From assembly GCF_001854405.1 (NCBI RefSeq), contig NZ_CP017718.1, positions 248,001 through 312,000 of the forward strand: a stretch of DNA of 64,000 bases, given 5' to 3'. How positions within the stretch are numbered: the stretch's first letter is position 1; each line of letters opens with the position of its first letter. Source of the stretch: Hyphomonas sp. Mor2 (GTDB taxonomy: Bacteria; Pseudomonadota; Alphaproteobacteria; Caulobacterales; Hyphomonadaceae). The notes beneath the pieces are model-generated. The model was not told where the DNA came from and did not search any database. It worked only from the letters and a program-made list of their open reading frames with translations. This document shows, one piece after another, positions 1 to 9,968 of this stretch. A program made the translations under genes and the position numbers.

Positions 1-480
1 GCGCCAGGCTTTTGCAAAGGGGGCATCTGCTGGTGCAATATAGCCCTGGAAGGCCCGCGAGCCGTAGAGGGTCTGATCCCCTTCCCAGTCGAGCAGATCC
101 TTGATGAAAGTCGGTACCCCGCCAAACGCGCCGTCCGGGGGCGTCTGCGCCTCGGTCAGCGCATCTTCATAAGTCTCCAGGGCAACGGCATTGATCAGTG
201 GGTGGGCGGCTTTCGACCGCTCAATCGCCGCCTGTGTCAGCGCAAGAGACGTGGTTTCACCGGACGCGAGCTGTTCAAGCTGCGAGAGGCCATCCGGGAT
301 CGGCTGAGCGGAGTAGGTGTCCATTGTTGTCGTATCGTCCAGTTCAGGCGTTTGAGTTGATTGGGTCTCGGGACCGGTATCCTCGTCCGTGCCGGGTGTG
401 CCAGAACATGCCGCGAAAGGGGTGAGTGCGGCGATGGCCGCGCCAGACTTCAGCAAGCTTCGGCGATTAACGTGTGACAT
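1..480 (-). CDS. Amidase-signature family lipoprotein (partial, 3' end off window)
   Basis: Reading from the start at 480 the frame stays open to the window edge, giving the first 160 residues. The N-terminus has paired arginines (NRRSLLKSG), a hydrophobic stretch and a lipobox-like PFAAC, so Cys25 is a plausible lipidation site and export may be by Tat. After a Thr/Pro/Glu-rich linker comes an amidase-signature N-terminal region with GVPTFIKDLL, where Lys127 fits the lysine of the Ser-cisSer-Lys triad. The two serines lie beyond the window. The start is supported by GGAGGAG six or so bases upstream. The substrate cannot be told; such exported amidases act on amides or peptides. It is divergent from sdaA. 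Confidence 0.82.
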   Translation of the reverse strand, partial: MSHVNRRSLLKSGAAIAALTPFAACSGTPGTDEDTGPETQSTQTPELDDTTTMDTYSAQPIPDGLSQLEQLASGETTSLALTQAAIERSKAAHPLINAVALETYEDALTEAQTPPDGAFGGVPTFIKDLLDWEGDQTLYGSRAFQGYIAPADAPFAKAWR

Positions 481-578
481 AAGCTCCTCCATTTTGTTTT
501 TGCTCAGCCTCGCTTGGCCTTGCCCGGAAAGCAAGAGCGCCGTAGGGGTAGGGCAGGTCGGGCGGACACCGGAATAGA

Positions 579-1967
579 ATGCTCTCAGTCTTGGATTTGT
601 TTCGCGTCGGATTGGGCCCGTCTTCCTCCCATACGGTTGGTCCGATGCGAATCGCAAAGCGGTTTTTGCGCGAAGCAGCGAAAACCGGGTTCCTGTCCCA
701 GGCGGCGCGAATCGAAGTGGAATTGCAGGGGTCGCTGGCGTTGACCGGAATTGGTCACGGAACCGACAAAGCGGTGATCCTCGGGCTGCTCGGCTTTGAT
801 CCTGAGACGGCTGATCCCGATGAAGCTGAGGCCGCGTTTCGCAGCGCTGTTCAGAACAAGTCCCTCAACCTGTATGGCGGGTCCGCCGTCGACTTTCATG
901 CGACCAAGGACATTCTCCATCGCGGCGATCTGGTGCCGGAGCTGCATCCGAATGGCATGGCGTTGCGGCTGTTCGCGGCGGAGAACCCGGAACAGTCCAT
1001 CTTCGAGCGCATCTACTATTCCACGGGGGGCGGCTTTGTGGCGTCAGCCCGGCGGCTGGCGCGACCAGCAAAGGGCGATGTCGTGCCGGACCAGACCCGA
1101 TCGCCGCACGCGTTCGGCTCAGCGGCGGAATTGCTCTCGCTCTGTGATCAGAGTGGATTGTCCATCCGGCGACTGATGCTGGTCAATGAGGACCAGCGGA
1201 GACCGCGAGAGGCGACGCTCGCGCAACTCGATCACATTGCTGACACGATGCTGGCCTGTATCGCCCGCGGATTGGACACGGAAGGGATCCTGCCCGGCGG
1301 TCTGGAGGTCAAGCGACGCGCCCCGGATCTTTATCGCAAGCTCAAGACCGGCGCGGGCGTCAATGAGCGGGAGGCCCTGTTCGACTGGCTCAATGTTTAC
1401 GCCATGGCGGTGAATGAAGAGAATGCCGCGGGTGGACGCGTGGTCACGGCGCCAACAAACGGAGCGGCGGGGATCTTGCCTGCCGTGCTTCGACACTATT
1501 GCTGCGATGATGACGGCGTACCTGTTCGCACCAAGACGCAGCGCTTTCTTCTCGTCGCCGGCGGCATCGGCCTGCTTTACAAGCAGCGCGCGTCTATTTC
1601 TGGCGCCGAAATGGGGTGCCAGGGCGAGGTTGGGGTCGCCTGTTCCATGGCCGCAGGTGGGCTCGCGGCCGTGTGGGGCGCCACGCCAGTCCAGTGCCTG
1701 GTCGCCGCGGAAATCGGCATGGAGCACAATCTCGGCCTGACTTGCGATCCAGTAGGCGGCCTGGTTCAGGTGCCATGCATTGAACGCAACGCCATCGGAA
1801 CCGTGAAAGCGGTGAACGCCGCGCGGCTGGCTTTGCACCAGGAAGGTCAAGGCAAAGTCTCGCTTGATCAGGTGATCGAGACCATGCGTCAGACCGGTCT
1901 CGACATGTCCTCAAAGTACAAGGAAACGAGCCAGGGCGGGCTCGCTGTGAATGTGGTCGAGTGTTAA
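579..1967 (+). CDS. sdaA: L-serine ammonia-lyase, iron-sulfur dependent
   Basis: The 462-residue protein matches single-chain bacterial L-serine dehydratases in length and layout: an N-terminal beta domain starting [19 protein letters not shown], then the catalytic alpha domain. The cysteines expected to hold the [4Fe-4S] cluster are in [17 protein letters not shown] and [12 protein letters not shown]. It converts L-serine to pyruvate and ammonia in the cytoplasm and is oxygen-sensitive in known homologues. It stands alone, divergent from the amidase gene with about 100 bp between them. Confidence 0.95.
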   Translation: MLSVLDLFRVGLGPSSSHTVGPMRIAKRFLREAAKTGFLSQAARIEVELQGSLALTGIGHGTDKAVILGLLGFDPETADPDEAEAAFRSAVQNKSLNLYGGSAVDFHATKDILHRGDLVPELHPNGMALRLFAAENPEQSIFERIYYSTGGGFVASARRLARPAKGDVVPDQTRSPHAFGSAAELLSLCDQSGLSIRRLMLVNEDQRRPREATLAQLDHIADTMLACIARGLDTEGILPGGLEVKRRAPDLYRKLKTGAGVNEREALFDWLNVYAMAVNEENAAGGRVVTAPTNGAAGILPAVLRHYCCDDDGVPVRTKTQRFLLVAGGIGLLYKQRASISGAEMGCQGEVGVACSMAAGGLAAVWGATPVQCLVAAEIGMEHNLGLTCDPVGGLVQVPCIERNAIGTVKAVNAARLALHQEGQGKVSLDQVIETMRQTGLDMSSKYKETSQGGLAVNVVEC

Positions 1968-2045
1968 GATTACAAATAAGAAACCTTGTTTTTACTCAGC
2001 TTTCCGGGGCATAAGGCCCGCCCAGAACAGAGACAGGAGCTGGAT

Positions 2046-2609
2046 ATGGGACTGTTTAGCAAAGTCGCAGCCGCCACGGCGGTGATCGGAATGGCCACGC
2101 TGGGGGGCTGCTCAACCACGGCGACATCGCCGGCATCACGAGCAGATATCTCTAATTCCAGCAGCCAGGCATTGAATCAACTGGTTCGCGAGAACCCTGC
2201 GGCTGCGGCCATCTCGCGCCAATCACGCGCCGTGCTCATCTTCCCCTCCATTGTCAAAGCCGGACTGGTGTTTGGCGGCGCGTATGGCGAAGGTGAATTG
2301 CGCCAGGGCGGCAATACGAACGGGTATTACACCTCCTTCACCGGATCCTGGGGCCTGCAGGCAGGCGCACAGTCTTATGGCTACGCGGTGTTTCTGATGA
2401 ACGATAGTGCCGTGCAATATCTCGAAGAATCCGATGGCTGGGAAATCGGCGTCGGGCCGACTGTCGTCGTTGTCAATGCTGGCGTGGCGGAGAACCTGTC
2501 CTCATCGACGCTTCAGGATGACGCTTATGCGTTCATCTTCGACCAGAAAGGCCTGATGGCCGGGGTCAGCATTGAAGGGACCAAGGTCACGCGCGTCAAC
2601 ACACGCTAA
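2046..2609 (+). CDS. SYLF (YSC84-like) domain lipoprotein
   Basis: The start at 2046 is preferred over an upstream in-frame one because AGGAG lies 6 bp before it and it yields a clean signal peptide with lipobox LGGC (Cys22). The mature part carries the SYLF features: an N-terminal helix region followed by AVLIFPSIVKAGLVFGG, GYY-TSF-GSWGLQAGAQSYG and a beta-rich end (FIFDQKGLMAGVSIEGTKVTR). SYLF domains bind phosphoinositide-like lipids in eukaryotes; in bacteria they are outer-membrane or periplasmic lipoproteins of unknown role. It is probably transcribed alone. Confidence 0.88.
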   Translation: MGLFSKVAAATAVIGMATLGGCSTTATSPASRADISNSSSQALNQLVRENPAAAAISRQSRAVLIFPSIVKAGLVFGGAYGEGELRQGGNTNGYYTSFTGSWGLQAGAQSYGYAVFLMNDSAVQYLEESDGWEIGVGPTVVVVNAGVAENLSSSTLQDDAYAFIFDQKGLMAGVSIEGTKVTRVNTR

Positions 2610-2678
2610 CGCTTCTCGCTTCGGCATTCCGTGACGTGACGGATTGGTGGTCGCCGCCGGTCGTGCCACACTGACCTC

Positions 2679-3749
2679 ATGGATGGATTTGAAGGTAAAA
2701 CCTCAGGCCGTGCGGCGCTGACGTATCCTTTCGGGGAAGCGACCCCGGATGTCGGTACGACCATGGAAGTGGTCGACCGCGTCCATTGGGTGCGCATGCC
2801 TTTGCCGTTCTCGCTGCAATGGATCAATCTCTGGCTGATCGATGACGGTGAGAAAGGGTGGACCATTGTTGATACTGGAATGCCGCTGGAGGACACCAAA
2901 GCGGCCTGGCGCCAGATTTTCGAAGACAAGTTGGATGGCCGCCCTGTCTGGCGGGTCATCGTCACGCACATGCATCCCGATCATATCGGAAATGCGGGCT
3001 GGCTGAGCCGGAAGTTTCCGGACTCGCAGCTCTGGATCAGCCGACTGGAATACGTCACCTGCCGCATGCTGGTCGCAGATACGGGCCGCAAGGCCCCGGA
3101 AGCGGGCACGGTATTTTACCGGGAAGCCGGTTGGAACGAAGCCAATATTGAAACCTATCGCGCCCGATTTGGCGGATTTGGACGCGGCGTCTCGCAATTG
3201 CCGGATGCCTATCACAGGCTCGAGGATGGTGACGCGTTCGAGATGGCCGGAAAAACCTGGCGCGTGATTACCGGTCATGGTCACTCGCCCGAGCATTCCT
3301 GTTTGTACTGCGCGGATCTGAACGTCGTGATTTCCGGGGATCAGTTGCTGCCCAAGATTTCGTCCAATGTCTCGGTGTTTCCGACCGAACCAGATGCTGA
3401 TCCGCTTTCGGATTGGCTGGAGAGTTGCGAGAAGCTGAAAACCGAACTGCCGGAAGACGTGCTGGTTCTGCCGGCGCACAATGAACCCTTCATCGGTGCG
3501 CATGATCGCCTCGACCACCTGATCAAGGGCCACGGCATTGCCCTCAAGCGCCTGAAGCAGAGACTGGGACAGGAGCCACGGCGCGTCATCGACGTGTTCC
3601 CAGCGATCTTTGGCCGCAAGATCGGCGATGATGTCCTGTCTATGGCTACCGGCGAAGCGCTGGCGCATCTCAACTATTTGATCAGGCGTCACGAAGCCTC
3701 GAGGCATCTGGATGAAGACGGCGTCGCCTGGTACGAAGCCGCCTCCTGA
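2679..3749 (+). CDS. Metallo-beta-lactamase-fold hydrolase
   Basis: The 356-residue protein has the full MBL metal-binding set: THMHPDHIGN (HxHxDH), a later His in GHGHSPEHSC, the bridging Asp in ISGDQLLP and the last His in LPAHNEPF. The C-terminal 90 residues form an added helical part, as in LACTB2/glyoxalase II-like members. It has no signal peptide, so it is cytoplasmic. The substrate is unknown; thioester or phosphodiester hydrolysis are both possible. An internal ATG at 2763 is an alternative start, but the upstream residues look like coding sequence. Confidence 0.88.
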   Translation: MDGFEGKTSGRAALTYPFGEATPDVGTTMEVVDRVHWVRMPLPFSLQWINLWLIDDGEKGWTIVDTGMPLEDTKAAWRQIFEDKLDGRPVWRVIVTHMHPDHIGNAGWLSRKFPDSQLWISRLEYVTCRMLVADTGRKAPEAGTVFYREAGWNEANIETYRARFGGFGRGVSQLPDAYHRLEDGDAFEMAGKTWRVITGHGHSPEHSCLYCADLNVVISGDQLLPKISSNVSVFPTEPDADPLSDWLESCEKLKTELPEDVLVLPAHNEPFIGAHDRLDHLIKGHGIALKRLKQRLGQEPRRVIDVFPAIFGRKIGDDVLSMATGEALAHLNYLIRRHEASRHLDEDGVAWYEAAS

Positions 3750-3828
3750 CGCCGGGCACGCCATGTTCTCGACAAGAAGCGCGGGATAAGTCAAAGATCG
3801 CGCACGCATCTGGTCGCTGGAGTCGTCT

Positions 3829-4095
3829 ATGCAGGAAACCGGGAAAACCAAGGGTTGGTTCGCCATCGGCATCGGGCTGATTGTCGTGGGCGGCGCGATC
3901 TACGCACTGCTGACGCTGCTCGGGATCGGGTTTGCAGTTCATCAGGCCAGCGCCGAGGCCGGGGCTCCGATCTGGCTGGTGCTACTGATTCCGGGGCTTG
4001 TCGCGCTCGGGTTTCTCGTGCTTCTGGCAAAAGTGATCGTTGATCGCCTGAACAATGTCGAAGATGACCACTACTCGAAGACTGTCGATAAATAA
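3829..4095 (+). CDS. Small two-helix membrane protein, unknown
   Basis: An 88-residue protein with two clear hydrophobic segments (about residues 10-36 and 47-68) joined by a short loop containing HQASAEAGAP, and a charged C-terminal tail (NNVEDDHYSKTVDK). I do not recognise a family. It lies 12 bp ahead of the YbjQ gene and in line with lepB, so the three are likely one transcript. Confidence 0.72.
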   Translation: MQETGKTKGWFAIGIGLIVVGGAIYALLTLLGIGFAVHQASAEAGAPIWLVLLIPGLVALGFLVLLAKVIVDRLNNVEDDHYSKTVDK

Positions 4096-4107
4096 GAGAG
4101 GCCCCGT

Positions 4108-4422
4108 ATGATCGTGACCATGGGCGAAACTGTGCCCGGGCGGCAAGTGTCCGAGATTATCGGAACGGTGAAGGGCAATACGGTCCGCACCCGTTTCTTT
4201 GGCCGCGATATCATGGCGGCATTGCGCAATCTCGTTGGCGGTGAAGTGCCGGAATATACCAAACTGATGGCCGAAGCGCGTGAGCAGGCGATAGATCGCA
4301 TGGTTTCAGATGCGCAGGCGAAGGGCGCTGACGCGGTGATTTGCTTGCGCGTGACGACCAGCATGATCATGGGCGGCTCCGCCGAATTGCTGGCCTATGG
4401 AACGGCGGTGCGCCTGTCATGA
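4108..4422 (+). CDS. YbjQ/UPF0145 family protein
   Basis: At 104 residues it is the usual size for YbjQ proteins. The start MIVTMGETVPGRQVSEIIG-V-GN, the central KLMAEAREQAIDRMV and the end GADAVICLRVTTSMIMGGSAELLAYGTAV are the family pattern. YbjQ proteins form pentameric rings; their job is not established, although they are sometimes labelled heavy-metal-binding. Its stop overlaps the lepB start by 4 bp (ATGA), suggesting translational coupling. Confidence 0.9.
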   Translation: MIVTMGETVPGRQVSEIIGTVKGNTVRTRFFGRDIMAALRNLVGGEVPEYTKLMAEAREQAIDRMVSDAQAKGADAVICLRVTTSMIMGGSAELLAYGTAVRLS

Positions 4423-5285
4423 CCGAAACGCTCGCCAAGGACGCGCAGGAGGATCAGTCCCCTTTGACCTTGAAAGAAAAGGTCATCAAGGAGCTGCGCG
4501 AATGGGGCGTGACGCTCTCCATTTTCATCCCGATTTTTCTTCTGTTTTCGGGATTGTTCTATGAGCTGCGCGTGATCCCGTCGGAAAGCATGGTGCCGAA
4601 CCTGCAAGTGGGTGACCGGGTCGCGGTGAACAAGTTCGCCTATGGCTATTCGCGACATTCACTGCCCTTCAGCCTCGGCCGGTATGCCCCGCTGCCCGAG
4701 GGGCGTGTCTTTGCCAGCATGCCGAAACGCGGGGACGTGGCCGTGTTTGAGCACACACATACGCCGCGAGTGATGATCAAGCGGATCATCGGTCTTCCAG
4801 GCGACACGGTCTCGGTTCGTGACGGTCAGCCCGTGGCGATCAATGGCACGCCGATCGACCGAACCTTTGTGCGCCGCGTACGATATCGCCAGCACGATAG
4901 CGGTGCCATGGTCACAGCGGCGGAGTTTACCGAATCCTATGATGGCGAAACCTGGTTGACCCACGACATAGACGGCGAAACCGGCAGCAATATCTCGGTC
5001 GACTATGTCGTGCCGGAGAAACACTTCCTGTTCATGGGCGACAATCGCGACAATTCCATGGATGGCCGCAATCCGACAGGGCATTGTCCGCCGAGCACAG
5101 ATGGAATAATTGACGAAGCCGGCTGTCCGCCGCGGCCCGGTTGGGGCCCAGAGCAGGCCTCGGTCGGCTTTGTCCCGTTTCAGAATCTGATCGGTCGGGC
5201 CGATACCGTCCTGTTCACTTTCTATCGCTGTTCCCGCGCACAGGCAGAGCCTTGCATGAAGGAACGGCTCTGGCGCGGCTTGTAA
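4419..5285 (+). CDS. lepB: Signal peptidase I
   Basis: The 288-residue inner-membrane protease removes signal peptides from exported proteins. One N-terminal membrane helix (about 31-49) precedes the catalytic serine in PSESMVP (Ser57); the general-base lysine is in MIKRIIGLPGD (Lys121), and the box GDNRDNSMDGR is present. A long insert between these boxes (about residues 175-265, with CPPSTDG and CPPRPGW) holds four cysteines and is larger than in the shortest family members. The start at 4419 overlaps the YbjQ stop; a longer upstream frame lacks sense. Distance from the lep-rnc-era cluster seen in many bacteria cannot be judged here. Confidence 0.94.
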   Translation: MTETLAKDAQEDQSPLTLKEKVIKELREWGVTLSIFIPIFLLFSGLFYELRVIPSESMVPNLQVGDRVAVNKFAYGYSRHSLPFSLGRYAPLPEGRVFASMPKRGDVAVFEHTHTPRVMIKRIIGLPGDTVSVRDGQPVAINGTPIDRTFVRRVRYRQHDSGAMVTAAEFTESYDGETWLTHDIDGETGSNISVDYVVPEKHFLFMGDNRDNSMDGRNPTGHCPPSTDGIIDEAGCPPRPGWGPEQASVGFVPFQNLIGRADTVLFTFYRCSRAQAEPCMKERLWRGL

Positions 5286-5392
5286 GGGTGAAAGTGCCAG
5301 CTCGGAAATCATCACAAGCAGGCTTGAAGCCTCTTCCCAACCTGTCTAATCGGCGTCCGTAGCGCTGGTCTTGATGGGGCAGGTCCAAAACA

Positions 5393-5998
5393 ATGAGCGA
5401 CAACACAGATCCAAAGCCAAAGCGCGGACCGATCATCGTGTCCCGGCATGGCCGTCCGGCTCTGAATCGCTCAGCCGGGCCTAAGCTCGACTGGAAAGAG
5501 TATCGCGACTGGTGGGATCGCTACGAGGCTGGCAGTCTCGCAGAAGATCAATCGCCTCCACAGAAACTCAAAGACGCGGTCGCCAGCGTCGATCTGGTCC
5601 TGTCATCGGTGCGGCCTCGGGCGATCGAGACGGCAAACTGGGCGACCGACGGGCGAGACCCGGCGCCTCATGAAGTGTTCAATGAAGCGCCTCTGCCGCC
5701 GCCGCGATTCAAGACACGCCGCTATCTGCCAAAGACCTGGAACATTCTGGCGCGAACGGCCTGGCTGCGCGGCCACAAGCTGGATGGCGAAAGCGTGGAT
5801 GAAGCGCGCAATCGGGCGAAGCAGGCGGCTCAGGTTTTGCACGAAAAGGCAGACGGCCAATCAGTCTATCTCGCGGCGCATGGTTGGTTCAATCGTATGC
5901 TTAGGCGACCGCTCAAGAAACTTGGATGGGTCTGCGTCTATGATGGTGGCGACAAGTATTGGAGCTTCCGCGTCTACGAATATCGTGGAAAATCCTGA
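5393..5998 (+). CDS. Histidine phosphatase superfamily protein
   Basis: A 201-residue protein with the phosphatase core: IIVSRHGRPALNR near the N-terminus (the RHG motif with the nucleophilic His), SSVRPRAIETA (second phosphate-binding Arg) and AAHGWFNRMLRR (second catalytic His). No membrane segment or signal peptide. The order resembles SixA/CobC-like small members, but the WKEYRDWWDRYEAGSL insert is not typical of a named subgroup, so the substrate stays open. It precedes xseB by 70 bp. Confidence 0.85.
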   Translation: MSDNTDPKPKRGPIIVSRHGRPALNRSAGPKLDWKEYRDWWDRYEAGSLAEDQSPPQKLKDAVASVDLVLSSVRPRAIETANWATDGRDPAPHEVFNEAPLPPPRFKTRRYLPKTWNILARTAWLRGHKLDGESVDEARNRAKQAAQVLHEKADGQSVYLAAHGWFNRMLRRPLKKLGWVCVYDGGDKYWSFRVYEYRGKS

Positions 5999-6068
5999 AA
6001 TCGCCATTGAGGCGAGTTGAAACCGGTTCTAGGGTGGCGCCCACTCAAGGCAGCGTGGGACTGACCAT

Positions 6069-6314
6069 ATGGCGACCAAGGCAACACCCGTCAAAGATAT
6101 GAGCTTCGAGGAAGCACTGGCCGAACTCGAAACGATCGTTCGACAGCTCGAGCAGGGCGATGTTGAGCTGGAGAAGTCGATCGCCATTTATGAGCGCGGC
6201 GCCGAACTCAAGAAGCATTGTGAGTCGCGACTCAAGGCCGCTGAACTGAAAGTCGAACAGATCGTCCAGGGCGGCGATGGAGACCCGAAGACCGAGCCAG
6301 CGAGCTTTGACTGA
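6069..6314 (+). CDS. xseB: Exodeoxyribonuclease VII small subunit
   Basis: The 81-residue protein has the standard XseB core MSFEEALAELETIVRQLEQG followed by a second helix (LEKSIAIYERGAELKKHCESRL). It joins XseA to form the nuclease that degrades single-stranded DNA. Its stop codon overlaps the ispA start by one base (TGATG). The order xseB-ispA-dxs is conserved in many proteobacteria, which supports all three calls. Confidence 0.96.
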   Translation: MATKATPVKDMSFEEALAELETIVRQLEQGDVELEKSIAIYERGAELKKHCESRLKAAELKVEQIVQGGDGDPKTEPASFD

Positions 6315-7216
6315 TGGCTGATGAAGGCGATCCTGACTTTGGTCAAAGACTGACCGAGATCGCCGATCGAGTAACGGTTGCGCTGGACCAGCTCATCCCG
6401 CCAGCCCAAGGCCCTGAAGCTGATTTGATGCGCGCGATGCGGCACTCCGCCCTCGCCAATGGTAAGCGCATGCGGCCTTTCTATGTGATCGAGACCGGGG
6501 CGATATTCGACGCGCCAGAGAAAAGCCTGTTGCGGACCGCAGCGGCTCTCGAATGCGTTCATTGCTATTCTCTGATCCATGACGATTTGCCGTGCATGGA
6601 TGATGATGATTTTCGCCGCGGCCAGCCGACGGTGCACAAGGCGTTCGATGAAGCGACGGCCGTGCTGGCGGGCGATGCGCTGCTGACGCATGCGTTCAAG
6701 ATCCTGGCCAATCGCGAAACCCATCAGGACGCCCACATTCGTTTGCAACTGATTGAGCGCCTGGCGGATTCCTCCGGTGCGCTCGGCATGGTGGGCGGGC
6801 AGATGATCGACATGCTGCAGGATGAAAGTCCGCGCGATCTGAACACGATTACCCGCATGCAGCGCCTGAAAACTGGGGCGCTGATCTCCTATTCCGTCGA
6901 GGCGGGTGCGATCATTGGCGGGGCAAGTGATGTCGAGAAACATGCGCTGCACGGCTTTGCGCATGATCTCGGTCTGGCGTACCAGATTTCCGACGACTTG
7001 CTCGATGCGACCGGAAATGAGGCAGATGTGGGAAAACCACTGCGCACCGATGAATCCGCTGGAAAGGCCAATTTCGTTACGATTCTGGGCGTGGAACAGG
7101 CCCAGGAGCGGGTGCGGCTCCTCGCCGCGCAGGCCAAGGAACACCTCGCTATTTTCCGCAATCGCGCCAATATCCTGCTGCAATCGGTTGATTTTGTTCT
7201 GGATAGAAAACACTAA
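6314..7216 (+). CDS. ispA: Polyprenyl synthetase (farnesyl diphosphate synthase type)
   Basis: The 300-residue protein makes farnesyl (or geranylgeranyl) diphosphate from IPP and DMAPP. The first aspartate-rich motif is DDLPCMDDDDFRRG (from about Asp90) and the second is ISDDLLDATG; GKRMRP upstream is the diphosphate-binding KR-x-R region. The extra residues in the first motif are typical of bacterial type enzymes. It lies between xseB and dxs, giving a local source of isoprenoid precursor and prenyl chain. Confidence 0.94.
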   Translation: MADEGDPDFGQRLTEIADRVTVALDQLIPPAQGPEADLMRAMRHSALANGKRMRPFYVIETGAIFDAPEKSLLRTAAALECVHCYSLIHDDLPCMDDDDFRRGQPTVHKAFDEATAVLAGDALLTHAFKILANRETHQDAHIRLQLIERLADSSGALGMVGGQMIDMLQDESPRDLNTITRMQRLKTGALISYSVEAGAIIGGASDVEKHALHGFAHDLGLAYQISDDLLDATGNEADVGKPLRTDESAGKANFVTILGVEQAQERVRLLAAQAKEHLAIFRNRANILLQSVDFVLDRKH

Positions 7217-7258
7217 GTCCCGGACAAATCAGTCAATCGGCTGGAAGGAGGCCGCTCG

Positions 7259-9178
7259 GTGACAGATCTCAAGAATACGCGCCTGCTGGACGATGTGCAC
7301 ACGCCCACGGACTTGAAAGACAGATCGCGCGAAGAGCTGAAGCAGATCGTCGATGAAGTCCGTCAGGAAATGATCGATGCTGTTTCCGTCACCGGAGGGC
7401 ACCTGGGCGCCGGTCTGGGGGTGGTTGAACTCACCGTCGCCTTGCATGCGGTGTTCGATACGCCTGTTGACCGGCTGATCTGGGATGTCGGTCACCAATG
7501 CTATCCGCACAAGATCCTGACAGGGCGACGCGACCGAATTCGCACCCTGCGTCAGGGCGGCGGCTTGTCGGGCTTTACCAAACGCGCCGAGAGCGAGTTT
7601 GACCCTTTCGGCGCGGCCCACGCCTCGACCTCGATTTCTGCGGCCCATGGCTTCGCCACGTCGCGCGATCTGCAGGGCAATGACAATCATGTCGTATCGG
7701 TCATCGGAGACGGTTCGATGACCGCCGGTATGGCCTATGAGGCGATGAACAATGTCGGCGGGGATCAGAAGCGCCAGGTCGTGATCCTGAACGATAATGA
7801 CATGTCAATTGCGCCGCCGGTCGGCGCCATGAGCCACTATTTCAGCCGCCTTGTCTCCAGCCGGTCCTATCGCGGTCTGCGCCGTTTCGCGAAATCTGTG
7901 GTCAAGCCCATGGGCCTCGAGAACCCGGCCCGCAAGGCAGAAGAGTATTTGCGCGGTTTCGCCATGGGCGGGACCATGTTCGAGGAGCTTGGCTTCTACT
8001 ATGTGGGGCCGATTGACGGCCATGATCTCGATGTGCTGATCCCGGTCCTGGAAAACGTCAAGCAGATGCAGCGCCCGGTGTTGCTGCATGTGGTGACCCA
8101 TAAGGGGCATGGCTACGCTCCGGCAGAGAACAGCGCCGACAAGTATCACGGCGTGTCGAAGTTCAACGTTGTAACCGGCGAACAGCAAAAGTCTGCGCCC
8201 GGCGCGCCGAAATACCAGGATGTGTTTGGCAACACGCTCGTCAAACTCGCTGAAACCGATGACAAGATCTGCGCGATCACGGCCGCCATGCCCTCCGGCA
8301 CCGGTGTGAATCTGTTCGCGAAAGCGTTCCCGGACCGCTCTTTTGATGTCGGCATTGCTGAACAGCATGCCGTCACCATGGCGGCGGGCATGGCCGCGGA
8401 TGGCATGAAGCCCTATGCGGCCATCTATTCTACATTCTTGCAGCGCGGCTATGACCAGGTCGTGCACGATGTCGCGATCCAGAGCCTGCCGGTGCGTTTT
8501 GCAATCGACCGGGCGGGTTTGGTCGGCGCCGATGGGGCGACGCATGCCGGAAGTTTCGACATTGGCTATCTGGGCGCGCTGCCGGGCATGATCTGCATGG
8601 CTGCCGCAGACGAGGCAGAACTTGCACATATGGTGGCCACAGCGAATGAGATTGATGACCGTCCAAGTGCGTTCCGGTATCCGCGCGGTGAAGGCGTCGG
8701 CGTGGCTCTGCCGGAGACCCCAACCCCATTAGAGATTGGCAAAGGCCGCCTCGTGCGTCAGGGCAGCTCGATCGCCATTCTGTCTTATGGCGCGCGTCTT
8801 CAGGAATCGCTGAAGGCCGCGGATATGCTGGCCGGGCAGGGTCTGTCTTGCACCGTGGCGGATGCCCGCTTTGCGAAGCCGCTGGACGCGGAGCTGACCG
8901 AGCGTCTGGCCCGAGAGCATGAAGTGCTGATCACGATCGAGGAAGGGTCACGCGGTGGATTTGGAGCGTTTGTGCTGCACCACCTGGCGCAAGCCGGGGC
9001 GCTGGATAACGGTCTGAAGATCCGCACCATGCACCTGCCGGATGTGTTCCAGGACCAGGACAAGCCACACCTGATGTATGATGAGGCGGGTCTGAACGCC
9101 CGTCACATCGCGGCTTGTGCGATCGAGGCTCTGGGACGCGGCGATGTCGCTGAAATCGAGCGCCTGGCACGGGCCTGA
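7259..9178 (+). CDS. dxs: 1-deoxy-D-xylulose-5-phosphate synthase (GTG start)
   Basis: A full-length 639-residue thiamine-diphosphate enzyme of the non-mevalonate pathway. Visible landmarks are [18 protein letters not shown], the ThDP-binding [30 protein letters not shown] and the catalytic-Glu region [14 protein letters not shown]. The start is GTG at 7259, chosen because GGAAGGAGG ends 7 bp upstream and the sequence [20 protein letters not shown] is the expected N-terminus. It follows ispA by 42 bp and is probably co-transcribed. Confidence 0.96.
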   Translation: MTDLKNTRLLDDVHTPTDLKDRSREELKQIVDEVRQEMIDAVSVTGGHLGAGLGVVELTVALHAVFDTPVDRLIWDVGHQCYPHKILTGRRDRIRTLRQGGGLSGFTKRAESEFDPFGAAHASTSISAAHGFATSRDLQGNDNHVVSVIGDGSMTAGMAYEAMNNVGGDQKRQVVILNDNDMSIAPPVGAMSHYFSRLVSSRSYRGLRRFAKSVVKPMGLENPARKAEEYLRGFAMGGTMFEELGFYYVGPIDGHDLDVLIPVLENVKQMQRPVLLHVVTHKGHGYAPAENSADKYHGVSKFNVVTGEQQKSAPGAPKYQDVFGNTLVKLAETDDKICAITAAMPSGTGVNLFAKAFPDRSFDVGIAEQHAVTMAAGMAADGMKPYAAIYSTFLQRGYDQVVHDVAIQSLPVRFAIDRAGLVGADGATHAGSFDIGYLGALPGMICMAAADEAELAHMVATANEIDDRPSAFRYPRGEGVGVALPETPTPLEIGKGRLVRQGSSIAILSYGARLQESLKAADMLAGQGLSCTVADARFAKPLDAELTERLAREHEVLITIEEGSRGGFGAFVLHHLAQAGALDNGLKIRTMHLPDVFQDQDKPHLMYDEAGLNARHIAACAIEALGRGDVAEIERLARA

Positions 9179-9271
9179 CCGATCTAAACTCCCTGTAAGC
9201 AGTTCTGCCGTTTTGCTGCCTTAGTCAGCTGCGACAGCGAGCGTGTTGTTTCTCGCAAGGCAGGAGTATGC

Positions 9272-9901
9272 ATGCGCCGTTTATGGGTCAGTTTTTGTGT
9301 TTCCCTTGGAACAGTCGCGTGCGCCACGGTGCCAGCGACCATGGACCCTGTCTTGTTCGAGGCCGAACATAGCCGGATCGAAGCCAACCCGAGTATCGCC
9401 GCTTCGGAGGCCGAGCTGGACGCCGTCCTCGCGCGCACGGATTTGACGGAAGATCAACGCCTCGACTTGCTGTATCTGCGCGCAGACAAACGCTGGGAAG
9501 CGAAATTCAATCTGCCAGGGGCCGTGGCCGACCTTGACCGGGTGTTGGCGCTGAGGCCTGAGGATCCCCGCGCCAGCGGTGCCGAACGCCGCAAAGTGTT
9601 CGCGGCCACAGAGATCGAAAACGCGCAGCGCCGGCTCGCGCAATTACAAAATCTGCCAGACTGGTTCGACGACAAGGTGTTGATGGGAGATCTCGACGCG
9701 GCGGCCGACCGATATCGGGCTTCCGAATTGACGCCTTCCGATGTTCATCTCTATTTGCTGCGCGAAAGTGGCTATGTCTGCGACGAAGTTGGCGATGACG
9801 CCAGCGAAAGCGAAGGCGAAGGGGAGCCGATCCACCGTCACGGTCCCGAGCCCGATCATGTCTCCGGCGCGGTCTGGTGCAACAATCCCAGCGTCTCCTG
9901 A
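9272..9901 (+). CDS. Putative lipoprotein with helical repeats (paralogue 1)
   Basis: A 209-residue protein with a signal peptide and lipobox-like GTVAC (Cys17). The middle is alpha-helical and TPR-like (LTEDQRLDLLYLRADKRWE, DLDRVLALRPEDPRA). Towards the end is a block SDVHLYLLRESGYVCDEVG followed by a Cys near the C-terminus (VWCNNPSVS). The next gene has a similar layout including the GY-x-C block, so the two look like diverged tandem duplicates. No named family recognised. Confidence 0.7.
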   Translation: MRRLWVSFCVSLGTVACATVPATMDPVLFEAEHSRIEANPSIAASEAELDAVLARTDLTEDQRLDLLYLRADKRWEAKFNLPGAVADLDRVLALRPEDPRASGAERRKVFAATEIENAQRRLAQLQNLPDWFDDKVLMGDLDAAADRYRASELTPSDVHLYLLRESGYVCDEVGDDASESEGEGEPIHRHGPEPDHVSGAVWCNNPSVS

Positions 9902-9968
9902 TTTCTGCCTTAGTGTCGCCATCGCGATTGGCGACCAAATTCAAAGTCCAATAGAGAGGGATTATCTC